Shown here piece after piece: positions 55,346 through 64,000 of a stretch of DNA of 64,000 nt. Origin of the DNA: JABDEZ01 sp965276955 (GTDB lineage: Bacteria > Bacteroidota > Bacteroidia > Chitinophagales > Chitinophagaceae). Within the stretch, counting starts at the first letter, position 1, and each line of letters starts with the position of its first letter. Below the pieces are notes generated by a model. That model ran no database searches, was not told where the DNA came from, and saw nothing but the letters and a program-made list of their open reading frames with translations. The position numbers and the translations under genes are program-made. The DNA lies in contig CBDIBP010000026.1 in assembly GCA_965276955.1 (NCBI GenBank), positions 107,893-171,892 of the forward strand, written 5' to 3'.

Positions 55346-58300
55346 CAATTGTAATTTACAACAAATCTCAATGTATAGCTCTTGCCCTTTTCATCGGTCA
55401 GGTGCAGCAGGTAGTGTCCGGGCGCCAGTTGCTCCATATTTATCATGGCCATACCGTTGTTAAATGCCAGCTTGCCCTTATATATGCTTTCACCTATACC
55501 GTTCCATACCTCCGCATTCACCATGTTTTTATCAGGCATGTTCTGCATTATGTGCAGCAGCCCGCTTGTAGGGTTGGGGTACAGCCGGTAGCTTTGTGGT
55601 TGCAGGCTCATATTTTGCAGGCCTGGGCCTGCATCGCCATTTTGCTGCGCAGGGTTTGCCTGTTTGCCGTGTCCACCGACTTCATGCTCCCCATTACAAT
55701 TACCGTCAAAAAATATTTTAGGGTCATCATGCAGTATATTATACAGTGCCCGTGCCTGGTATACCACTGCGCCATCTGTCCTGGGGCACAGGTTAGCAAT
55801 CATTATCACATTGGCGCTGTCGCTGCTGGTCATATTATTGTTCAGGAAGTTGATGTACGTAAAGTAGTAGCTTTCGTAGTTGTGTACTATACCATCATCT
55901 ACCGCGCTGTCGTTCACCTGCACATTAGTTGTTTCATCCAGCGCGGGTGTGGCTGACCATCCACCCCACAGTTCTGCTTGTGCATCGCTCACATTTCCTT
56001 GTGCCAGCAGGTCGCCTATATCTGTCACATACTTATAGCGGCTGTATTGCGCGTAGCTATAAAATTCTGACAGTATGCTGCTGCTATCCAGCAGTGAGCT
56101 GTCCATTAGTATATTCTGATACAGTTTCAGTTGTAGGGTCCATTCATTTATTCCTTCGTTGCTTCCAAATGTAATATTATTGGTAGCAATATTCTCCAGA
56201 TTATGTATTGGCTGCCTGCCGGCAAAGGGGCTGTAGCAAGGTGGGGGTGTGCCGCCTGTAGTTGTGAAAATACTGGTATTTAAGCCATACGTGTGAATCA
56301 GCAAACCGCGAGAATTATTATTATTAGTAGGGACACTGGAAGCGTCACAATATAGAATGGAACTAGTAGGTAAAGTCGGGTCAATAGTAAAAGTTTGGTA
56401 ATTAGTCCCTGCCCACGTGCCAGCCCATATATTACCCATTGGGTTTACCGATCCACCTTGTGCTCCTATACGTCCATTCAGCACAAATCCATACCGGCTG
56501 TTATTCATCTTATTGCTCCGCCATACCGCATTCTGGTGGTTCACAAACTCTACATCCCGGCTCAGGCCATCAGTATTATTGCAGTTCACGGTCACCCCCC
56601 AGTTATTGTCCATGTACATTCCCCGCCAGTAGTCTACGGCAGGATTATATGTACCCACAATGTCATTCTCATTCACTGCTCCATTGCTGTAGGCAAAGTG
56701 AACACCAAACTGCTGGTAATTGGGAGTGCCGTAAGTGGTATTATCCAGTCGCATACCTATATAGTTATCGGTCACCATTGTGGCGCCCGATTCCAGGCCA
56801 TTCACCAGTACCCCGTTATATACATCATGTAAGTGGTTACTGTCCACATGCGCCCCGGTCACGGGCAGGAATCTGCTCATTGCCGACTGCAGCGATATAC
56901 CCAGCCGCACAAATTGGCCGCCTATACTCGCATCAGCGTCAATAGCCTTGATCTCGTTATACTTGACGTGTGCGCCCAGGTCATTGTTATAAGCAGGGTC
57001 GGTCAGTGGTCCCATGGGACCAAGGAGGACGGATCCCGTTTGCCAGAAATATGCCGGTATCGCTACAGATATACCAGTGGTAACATTGATCAGGGTATCG
57101 GCCAGTATATCCACATTATGATAGCCTCCGCCCTTCACTAAGTAGCCAAATATACCTGTACCCGGGCTGCTGGTAGTATGGTTGCTGATCATGTATGTAT
57201 TCTCGGCATCCACAGAAAAACCATTGGCCACTTCCACGCCATTCACACAATCATAGAACCTGTTGTTCAGGCCCGTACCATTGTTCCACAGCCGCAAACC
57301 ATAGAAGTGGTCAGCAGGCAGCATTTCGTCGAAGTAGATGCCGTTCGTACAGTTCAGGTACCAGTTGTTCAGCGATGTTACATTGGCATTATACGCATTG
57401 ATACCATACACCAGGTTATCGAAGAAGTTGGCCTGGCTGGCAGCAGTTGTGCTGCCCACAGTGGCTTGTGCATAGGTAAAAGGATAGGCACTTATATCTG
57501 TAGTGCCCAGCGCCAGCAAAGATATCCCTGCCTGTGCGGCCTGGCCGCTATTGCAGGCGACACTGCCATAGCTGATACTTTCATACGGGTAGGTAGTGCT
57601 TATCGGAACATGGCTTTTAAAGACGCTTACCGCAGGCCAGGTCACCGGATAGGAGTATCCACCTTTGATATTGCGGCTGGTAAATATGGTATTGCTTACA
57701 GACAGTGTACTGGTGGGGTTGCTTACACCAGCCACGAATACCCCCACTAAATTCTTATTGAATATGGTATTGGAAGATGTCAGTGTGCTGGTACCTATGA
57801 TAGCAACGGCAGTATCCGCATCTTCAATGAGGGCATTGTTCTGAACGGTCACCGTTCCGCCGCCACTGGCCCTTATCCCGCCCCACATATGTGTTCCGCA
57901 GGCGAACAGATGACTGCCGTCTACCGTTAACGATGCGCCCGGCGGTACCGTTATTGTGGCATACTGACTCATTTGTATCACTGCATTGTGCAAACTAACA
58001 TTACCGCTTACTGTTACAGAATGGTCTATATAATAATTGCCGGTCATCGTAGTACTGATGGTGTTTCCCGTATATGGCGTATAAGCATTGCTGCCCCACA
58101 ACATGCAGGTCGCACACGGGTCGGTGGTCAAACTAATGATAACATCAGCTGATGTTGCGGGACAATATCCAGGCATTGATACCACCACACGGAATGAATC
58201 GCCATTCACAGCGGTGAATGGATATATAGAAGTGGTATCAGTGGTCAAGTTACCATTGCGATACCACTGGTACGTGTACCCGGTCCCGGTCAAAGTATAC

Positions 58301-61300
58301 ATGCTATCCGGTGACCCACTGCACAATGCCCGTGTGCTATGTCCGGCACCTACAAGACCAGAATACACATTGCCGCTGGATAGTGTGTCCGTGGCTGATG
58401 GGGTACTGCATCCGTTCGCCGAGATCACTACCATATAACGCCCTGCCGACGTTACGTTATAAGTAGCTCCGGTAGCGCCGCTTATATTGCTGCCATTCAA
58501 CTTCCACTGGTAAGTATAACCTGTGCCTGTATTGGCCGAAAGTCTTACAATACTAGCCGGACATATAGTGGTGGCAGCTGCTGTTATAGTGGCTGTTGGC
58601 GGGCCAACGAGGGTAAGCCCTATTGTTGCGGACGAATCTTTACATCCATACACATTGGTCACCATCACCCGGTAGCTGCCTGCTGTACTGGCAGATATGC
58701 TGGTACCTGTGGCCCCGCTTATATTACTGCCATTATTCTGCCATTGATAGCTCAAGCCGCTCACAGACCCTGAAAAGAATGTTTGGGTCGAACCAAAACA
58801 AATACTCGTAGCTGATGACGGTGAAATAGATGGTAAAGCCGGTATAGGTGCAATAGTTATCGTGTCATGCCCTGATAGTTTGCTGCATCCGTTACTGCCT
58901 GTAACTATTACGGAGTATGCTCCGGTAGTTGTTATCATCAGGGTATCATATGTGGCTCCCGTTATCGCTGTGTCATTCCGCTGCCATTGATAGCTAAGAC
59001 CTGAACCGGTATTAGCGGTCAGTTTCACACTGGAGCAGGAGGTTTGGTTCCCTGTAGGCGTTATTGTTGAGGACGGCAGTGTATTGATCGTTATTGATAC
59101 TGCAGATGAGGTATCCTTGCAGCCAAGAGGGTTGGTCAGTATCACTGAATAACTGCCGTTAGCGGTCACGGTATCGGTAAATGCCGCGGTGTTACTGTCA
59201 ATATTGCTGCCGTTCTTTTGCCACTGGTACAAATATCCGATCCCGGTTGGCCCTGCGGTAAGTACCTGCCTGCCACATGCCGTGATCGCTGATGACGGAG
59301 ATAATGTAGGGGCGGTCGCAGAGTCCATGATGACCGTTGTGATCGATGAGCTGACCGAACAACCGTTGCTATTAGTAGAGACGACAGTGTAATTATACGT
59401 TCCCGGAGCAGTAGGCGCCGATGTATAACTTGAAGCGGTCACACCAATGGCCGAACCGTTCAGGAACCATACAGAGGTGAGCGTGGGGTCCACATTTAAT
59501 GTTACCGACTGGCCGGGGCAAAGGGTTGAATAGCTTTGCGGGATAATAGCGGGCGCAGGGTTTGCTAATACAGTAATGTCGGTCAGATATCCCAGTACAG
59601 AGCATCCATTAGTGTCGGTCACTCGTACCCGATAACTATAAGTACCCGACCCTGCAGGTGCAGCATTATAATAAGGGCCTGTATTGATCACGCTGGAACC
59701 CGAATCCAGGTACCATTGGTATTGGTAAGTTAGCGGAGTATTCACGTACAGGCTGTCCCTATTCCCTTCGCAGATGGACGAAGAAGTATACAATACACTT
59801 GGATTAGGCGCTTGTCCTGTAGTGAGCGTGAAGTAAGCCGTGTCGGAACAATAACCTACAGCATAGACCAGGCAGCGATAAGTATGCGTACCTGTCAAAT
59901 AAATGGAAGGATAATAATAGTCTGAGATCTCACCAGAGATCGGACCGCTGGCATTGAACCATTGATATTGGAAGAGGCCGGATACAGGGGATGCAAATAA
60001 TGTCTCTCCGATGCCCACGCAGGCAGGGTTAGCTGATGCCGTTATGCTGGCCGTTACGGAATTCACGTGGACAGTCACCTGTCCTGATGTCGTACACCCA
60101 TTTAAATTTGTATTGGTCACTGTATAAGTGGTGGTCGCAGCTGGCGAAACGGTACCTGTAAGACATGCGCCCCCACAGGTAATAGAAGGCGACCATATGT
60201 TATTTCCTGATGTCCCCGCACTCAGGGTCGTGGTCATTCCGGAACATATGGTATCAGGACTGGCTGTGGTCAGAAATGGATAAGCATTGAGATCGATACT
60301 GTCTATCGTTGAGCGGCATCCGTCGCTGATGTTCACAAAATACTGACCGACAGCCCCTGGGGCCAGTACCAGCGTATCACTGGTACCGACCGTGCTGCCG
60401 GAATGGGTCCACCTATAGGTCAATTGACATTTCGGGTTCGATACATTGGCGATCAGGGATGGCACACAGGTGCTGGATAATGTTTCAGTGATATTTGAGA
60501 TCAATACCGATGGGGTATCCGGTTGCTGTGTCAGCGATATATTGTCAATGAACATATCGTTCGTTATAGAGCCACTATGCAAGTACATTATGTGCGCAGA
60601 GTCAGAGCAGTATTGAAAGTATATGCTATCACGCACCCATACCCCGGGCAATGAAGAAGTCGATGTGACAAAAGAAAATTTTGAATTCCCTATAGGGTCG
60701 TTCACTATATCGGGGTAAGTGATGGTCGTATCCAGGAAAGCTACCGCTATCGGGAATAATGCATATCCGGTCGGGTTATCGGATTGGACATCAAAGGCCA
60801 GTTTGTACCAATGGCATTTCGTAACATCTGACGACAGGTTGTAGAAACTGCCATAGCCCGGACTGGCTTTCATTCGTTGGAACCGTTCGCCCCTATTTAC
60901 GTCAGGTGAAGGCACATAGACACCAGCATATTGTACTCCGCTTGTATTATCAACGCTTCCAAATGGATAAGGTAAATGGGTTGAAAATGCATATGCAGGT
61001 AGTACACCTACATCAGCACTATACTGATATCCTCTGGATATAAAAGTCCCATTACCGGTCAAATACACGCGGTCGTTTGATAGATGTCCATAGGGATGAC
61101 CATCTGAAAAATGGATGTATCCCCATTTACCACCGGTGAATCCGCCTTCGTCATATGTTGTGTAGGCAACACTTTCATCTGTAGCATATCTTTTTATTTC
61201 CGAACCTTCTTCCATGTTCCCATTAATGACCATATTGGTAAACAGAGGGTTAGAAACATTGCTGCCGCGCTTCACTTCTATGGTCATGACCACAAATGAA

Positions 61301-62877
61301 CCTTTATCTTTTCTGTCCCACAAGTTGAAACAGAATTGCGCCTTGCCATAAAAATTAGGTTTCGGATGAAAAACGATCGTATGGGCATTAGGGAACGAAA
61401 GCATGTTATGATTGTTCCCATTGATGCCGCATCCTCTCAGATTGGATAAAGATCCTGGATAGACAAAAATGGAATCATGGTCTGCGTCAGTAAATCCCCA
61501 GCGGCTATCATTGACGTCTATAGTAACGGGCTGCACCCCCACGTCATTTGTTATTGTAACGTCGGGAGTAAGTGTTTCCGGGTTGGTCGTATAGTAATCG
61601 GATATTGAATATCCTGCCATTCGTGCACAGTACGGTATATGGTTATATACCATGTTTAAATTGCTTGCATTTGCAACAAGCGGATAGTGAAGCGTTTTAT
61701 ACATGAATTGTATCTCTTCCTTAGTATAGACCCTTCGTAGGACGCCCATGAACATGTTCGCGCCCATGACATAAGGCATCGCGTCTCCCGGAGATATTCT
61801 TCCGCGATTCGCGTATTGTAAAAGTTGCGCATCAAGATGCATCAGGAAAGAACTTTCCGACCCACCGCCCTTGTAATCACCGCTATACACAGGATGGTTC
61901 TCCGGTGCGGCACTGAAATTCATCCAATAATTCTCGCTCACCGCAGGTCGCGAGGGATTAAGTCCGGGTGTTGTCGTCGCGGGATTAATGATCATACGGG
62001 TAGCAGGCCCCGATGTTGGCGATACAGTCCCTGCCCATAAAGAAGTGTCGAGACTTGAGAAAACATATGGATTCGTATTAACGAGCCGCGAATATGGCTG
62101 TGCTCCGTGTGCGCTTACTGCAGAGACGGTGAACCAGCCCATATTATGGAACATTTCATGGATCAAAATAGAATAAAGATCATAGGAGTCATTAGCCCCA
62201 TTTTGAGGAGTGAAAGGTAAGGTGACATCATTCCAAATAGGCATATTTACTGTAGCCCCACCGACATATAACGGATATGAACCACCCCCAGGTAAAACAT
62301 TATAGGCCATATTAAAATTCATCATGATCGCTCCATGATAGGCGGTGTCACTGAGCCCATCTACACCGCTTAGTGTATAGTCATGCAAATATCCGTCTGT
62401 AACACCTTGATGGAATGTGTCGATATTGGGTTCGGCAAAGGCCAACCAGGGTGTACCTGCTGGAGCAGTATCAGCAGGATATTGATAAGATCGGTACACA
62501 TATATGCGTATCGGGTCATTGCCGCTGATGTTATTGAAATTAAAAATACTTTGAATATACATAAGTGCTGCACAAAAGGTCGCTCGTCTTGCTGCGCCCA
62601 CTGTCGGGTCCGCAAAGCCGCTTTGGGAAGGCTGGCTGGTGAGCATGTCCTCAAAGTAGAGTTTGAATGCTCCACAGGTCTGTGTGGCATAACCGGGAAA
62701 TTGATCCGCCCGCAGTCGAAATGCTGTTAAAGATGAATGTCCAAAACCAACGTCCCCGGTGCCGCAGAACTTAATAGCAGAACTGTCCGCTGTTCCGGCA
62801 TAGGCCCGAAAGTGAACAGTGCATACTAATACCAGAAGAATGAGCACTGATCTTTCTAAAAGTTTGATCTGTTTCAT
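55345..62877 (-). CDS. Giant T9SS-secreted multidomain protein (HExxH region, Ig-like repeats, beta-helix)
   Basis: A 2510-residue exported protein. Signal peptide 1-27; protease-like region with IHEMFHNMGW (H240, E241, H244) at about 40-400; cadherin-like segment about 440-535 (HPKPNFYGKAQFCFNLWD); carbohydrate-binding-like domain about 540-790; eight or more Ig/PKD-like repeats about 800-1560 (YQWQRNDTAITGA, YQWKLNGSNISGA); a right-handed beta-helix about 1570-2150 (SLHNAVIQMS, VQNNALIEDADTAV); a helical segment; and a type A T9SS domain about 2435-2510 (YRLYPNPTSGLLHI). It is likely a surface protein for adhesion or breakdown of a polymer. The third metal ligand expected in metzincins (HExxHxxGxxH/D) is Thr here. 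It leads the five-gene operon. Confidence 0.92.
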   Translation of the reverse strand: MKQIKLLERSVLILLVLVCTVHFRAYAGTADSSAIKFCGTGDVGFGHSSLTAFRLRADQFPGYATQTCGAFKLYFEDMLTSQPSQSGFADPTVGAARRATFCAALMYIQSIFNFNNISGNDPIRIYVYRSYQYPADTAPAGTPWLAFAEPNIDTFHQGVTDGYLHDYTLSGVDGLSDTAYHGAIMMNFNMAYNVLPGGGSYPLYVGGATVNMPIWNDVTLPFTPQNGANDSYDLYSILIHEMFHNMGWFTVSAVSAHGAQPYSRLVNTNPYVFSSLDTSLWAGTVSPTSGPATRMIINPATTTPGLNPSRPAVSENYWMNFSAAPENHPVYSGDYKGGGSESSFLMHLDAQLLQYANRGRISPGDAMPYVMGANMFMGVLRRVYTKEEIQFMYKTLHYPLVANASNLNMVYNHIPYCARMAGYSISDYYTTNPETLTPDVTITNDVGVQPVTIDVNDSRWGFTDADHDSIFVYPGSLSNLRGCGINGNNHNMLSFPNAHTIVFHPKPNFYGKAQFCFNLWDRKDKGSFVVMTIEVKRGSNVSNPLFTNMVINGNMEEGSEIKRYATDESVAYTTYDEGGFTGGKWGYIHFSDGHPYGHLSNDRVYLTGNGTFISRGYQYSADVGVLPAYAFSTHLPYPFGSVDNTSGVQYAGVYVPSPDVNRGERFQRMKASPGYGSFYNLSSDVTKCHWYKLAFDVQSDNPTGYALFPIAVAFLDTTITYPDIVNDPIGNSKFSFVTSTSSLPGVWVRDSIYFQYCSDSAHIMYLHSGSITNDMFIDNISLTQQPDTPSVLISNITETLSSTCVPSLIANVSNPKCQLTYRWTHSGSTVGTSDTLVLAPGAVGQYFVNISDGCRSTIDSIDLNAYPFLTTASPDTICSGMTTTLSAGTSGNNIWSPSITCGGACLTGTVSPAATTTYTVTNTNLNGCTTSGQVTVHVNSVTASITASANPACVGIGETLFASPVSGLFQYQWFNASGPISGEISDYYYPSIYLTGTHTYRCLVYAVGYCSDTAYFTLTTGQAPNPSVLYTSSSICEGNRDSLYVNTPLTYQYQWYLDSGSSVINTGPYYNAAPAGSGTYSYRVRVTDTNGCSVLGYLTDITVLANPAPAIIPQSYSTLCPGQSVTLNVDPTLTSVWFLNGSAIGVTASSYTSAPTAPGTYNYTVVSTNSNGCSVSSSITTVIMDSATAPTLSPSSAITACGRQVLTAGPTGIGYLYQWQKNGSNIDSNTAAFTDTVTANGSYSVILTNPLGCKDTSSAVSITINTLPSSTITPTGNQTSCSSVKLTANTGSGLSYQWQRNDTAITGATYDTLMITTTGAYSVIVTGSNGCSKLSGHDTITIAPIPALPSISPSSATSICFGSTQTFFSGSVSGLSYQWQNNGSNISGATGTSISASTAGSYRVMVTNVYGCKDSSATIGLTLVGPPTATITAAATTICPASIVRLSANTGTGYTYQWKLNGSNISGATGATYNVTSAGRYMVVISANGCSTPSATDTLSSGNVYSGLVGAGHSTRALCSGSPDSMYTLTGTGYTYQWYRNGNLTTDTTSIYPFTAVNGDSFRVVVSMPGYCPATSADVIISLTTDPCATCMLWGSNAYTPYTGNTISTTMTGNYYIDHSVTVSGNVSLHNAVIQMSQYATITVPPGASLTVDGSHLFACGTHMWGGIRASGGGTVTVQNNALIEDADTAVAIIGTSTLTSSNTIFNKNLVGVFVAGVSNPTSTLSVSNTIFTSRNIKGGYSYPVTWPAVSVFKSHVPISTTYPYESISYGSVACNSGQAAQAGISLLALGTTDISAYPFTYAQATVGSTTAASQANFFDNLVYGINAYNANVTSLNNWYLNCTNGIYFDEMLPADHFYGLRLWNNGTGLNNRFYDCVNGVEVANGFSVDAENTYMISNHTTSSPGTGIFGYLVKGGGYHNVDILADTLINVTTGISVAIPAYFWQTGSVLLGPMGPLTDPAYNNDLGAHVKYNEIKAIDADASIGGQFVRLGISLQSAMSRFLPVTGAHVDSNHLHDVYNGVLVNGLESGATMVTDNYIGMRLDNTTYGTPNYQQFGVHFAYSNGAVNENDIVGTYNPAVDYWRGMYMDNNWGVTVNCNNTDGLSRDVEFVNHQNAVWRSNKMNNSRYGFVLNGRIGAQGGSVNPMGNIWAGTWAGTNYQTFTIDPTLPTSSILYCDASSVPTNNNNSRGLLIHTYGLNTSIFTTTGGTPPPCYSPFAGRQPIHNLENIATNNITFGSNEGINEWTLQLKLYQNILMDSSLLDSSSILSEFYSYAQYSRYKYVTDIGDLLAQGNVSDAQAELWGGWSATPALDETTNVQVNDSAVDDGIVHNYESYYFTYINFLNNNMTSSDSANVIMIANLCPRTDGAVVYQARALYNILHDDPKIFFDGNCNGEHEVGGHGKQANPAQQNGDAGPGLQNMSLQPQSYRLYPNPTSGLLHIMQNMPDKNMVNAEVWNGIGESIYKGKLAFNNGMAMINMEQLAPGHYLLHLTDEKGKSYTLRFVVNYN

Positions 62878-63254
62878 AAAAGGCTTTAAAGAAGTAAAAA
62901 TGGTTTAGAATTATCATGCGTATAGGCACGACTTTCCCTTGAAAAAAATCGGAATTCAATTACCAGCGCGATCAATGTGTTATCGATCAAGCAGATAGAA
63001 TAAGTTATTAAGCTTTACTGAAAGACGTTGCTAACGTTCGACGCGTTAGTGAGCAGGAATGATCGAAAGGTGAGGTGCCAGGCTAAAACAAAAATATCAT
63101 CTAAACAGTCTATCGAAGGGAATATTACTTCCCTTCTGCATGTGAAAGTAGAACAGGTATTTTATAAAAGCAAGTATTGGCCTATTGTATTTTACCATAA
63201 AACTGTTGTATTTTACCAATGAATTTTATTCTTCATAAGTAAAAGCATTTTTTA
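62878..63254. promoter_or_regulatory. Intergenic region with 21-bp-spaced direct repeats
   Basis: These 377 bases separate the leftward giant gene from the rightward XRE gene. TTGTATTTTACCA occurs exactly twice (63185-63197 and 63206-63218), start to start 21 bases, two helical turns, and lies 37 bases before the XRE start. That spacing suits paired binding of a regulator on one face of the DNA. Otherwise no gene is recognised. Confidence 0.5.
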
Positions 63255-63608
63255 ATGCGTCATTTAGGACAAAATATTGCAAGACTTCGCGGATTTAGGA
63301 AATTGGCTCAAAAGGAAATGGCTGCTAAGTTGAGTATGGCGCAACAAACTTATTCTTCAATAGAAAATAAAGCAGAAATAGATGAAGACCTATTAGACAG
63401 GATCGCAGCTGTATTGGATTTTCCCGTGCAGGCCATTAAAGAGCTTGATTCGCAATCCGTGCTCAGTGTTAATCAGCAGGGAGGCAATACGGGCAGTGTG
63501 TTCTATCAGTATAACCCTAATGAGAAGATCATTGAATTGTATGAAAGAATGTTGAAAGAAAAAGATGAGATCATCGCCCAGCTTTTGGCAAAAGTTCCAA
63601 ACAACTAA
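63255..63608 (+). CDS. XRE-family helix-turn-helix regulator
   Basis: A 117-residue regulator with an XRE/Cro-type DNA-binding domain (about 5-65; LRGFRKLAQKEMAAKLSM, then QQTYSSIENKAEI) and a C-terminal helical tail (IIELYERMLKEKDEIIAQLL) of coiled-coil type, probably for dimerisation. Its stop overlaps that of the convergent LytTR gene by three bases. Two direct repeats just upstream may be its own operator. Confidence 0.9.
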   Translation: MRHLGQNIARLRGFRKLAQKEMAAKLSMAQQTYSSIENKAEIDEDLLDRIAAVLDFPVQAIKELDSQSVLSVNQQGGNTGSVFYQYNPNEKIIELYERMLKEKDEIIAQLLAKVPNN

Positions 63609-64000
63609 CGTTCAATCCATTCTTTAAATGCTTTAGCTTTTTTTTGGCTGATCACAATTGGCTGCTTGAGCGTGGGTGTCACAAACAGTTCAAGTTTCCC
63701 ATGTTCAGCTGGTTCAAAATGCTTGCAGGCGTTGAAATTAATAATGGTTTGCCTGTTAGCACGGAAGAACAGCTTTTCGTTCAGTTGTTGTTGTACATCA
63801 TCGAGGGCCTGTGTAATTACAAAATCTTCCTGCCCGAACGTTCGTAAGAAGTTGTGATCACCGTTGTGGAATATGTAACTGATCGTCTCGACAGGCAACG
63901 GAATGATCTTAGCACCTTTCTGCACTACAAACACTCCTTTACTTTTGCTTTCTTCCTTGGTAACCATGACGGGATTAACCAGGCTTTCTGTGAACTGCCA
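63605..64000 (-). CDS. LytTR-type response regulator, C-terminal part
   Basis: A reading frame open to the window edge, 131 residues visible. The LytTR DNA-binding domain (about residues 35-128 of the visible part) reads IPLPVETISYIFHNGDHNFL, then FFRANRQTIINF and SQKKAKAFKEW. Eleven residues precede the first internal Met, in frame, so the receiver domain probably lies beyond 64000. Its kinase would be further right. It is convergent with the XRE gene. Confidence 0.85.
   Translation of the reverse strand, partial: WQFTESLVNPVMVTKEESKSKGVFVVQKGAKIIPLPVETISYIFHNGDHNFLRTFGQEDFVITQALDDVQQQLNEKLFFRANRQTIINFNACKHFEPAEHGKLELFVTPTLKQPIVISQKKAKAFKEWIER

Overview
The window looks like chromosomal DNA of a Sphingobacteriaceae-type Bacteroidota (Mucilaginibacter/Pedobacter-like, by gene content only). 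Indicators are type IX secretion (T9SS) C-terminal sorting domains, a SusC-like TonB receptor followed by a DUF4249 lipoprotein, LytTR two-component systems, a Bacteroidetes-type tyrosine recombinase lacking the first catalytic Arg, and Bacteroidetes MobA/MobB/MobC mobilisation genes. No rRNA gene, complete tRNA gene or CRISPR array was seen.

Layout. (1) 0.1-2.4 kb: integrase and a frameshifted nucleosidase-like gene. (2) 2.7-23.1 kb: small redox and regulatory islets. Four of them pair an AraC-type regulator with NAD(P)-dependent oxidoreductases. The others are a two-component pair whose kinase has an ethylene-receptor-like membrane sensor, a TonB receptor/DUF4249 pair and a LytTR two-component system. 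A dispersed repeat (hairpin plus a roughly 50-bp core, four copies) lies between the islets up to 17.7 kb. (3) 23.1-24.0 kb: relics of two AraC genes. (4) 24.2-33.5 kb: copper-resistance island, with two P1B ATPases, a CopZ-like chaperone, an AraC regulator with an HMA-like N-terminus, a DUF3347 lipoprotein, a haem-binding protein, a multicopper oxidase fused to a CopB-like barrel, and a SHOCT protein. (5) 33.6-37.6 kb: CDF, MFS and ABC efflux operon. (6) 37.7-48.6 kb: mobilisation and maintenance block with MobC coupling protein, MobB relaxase, MobA, primase, a PRTRC cassette (E1-like ThiF, E2-like B, ubiquitin-like C, E, F-like), a DUF932 protein and SSB. No type IV secretion channel genes are in view, so the block is mobilisable or only partly seen. 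(7) 50.3-62.9 kb: T9SS-secreted operon, a 2510-residue protein followed by four tandem paralogues, the last frameshifted. (8) 63.2-64 kb: XRE regulator and the end of a LytTR regulator.

Working together: the copper genes cover cytoplasmic chaperoning, inner-membrane export and periplasmic/outer-membrane oxidation. The PRTRC, SSB, primase and Mob genes form one co-oriented maintenance and transfer block. The T9SS operon puts a very large multidomain protein and related smaller proteins on the cell surface.

A recurring oddity is single-base indels, often two per gene and often in homopolymers, which break at least eight otherwise well-preserved genes spread over all regions. Either the assembly carries residual indels or pseudogenisation is widespread; reads are needed to decide. 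Start positions were moved from upstream TTG/GTG codons to internal ATGs where the protein start looked better.
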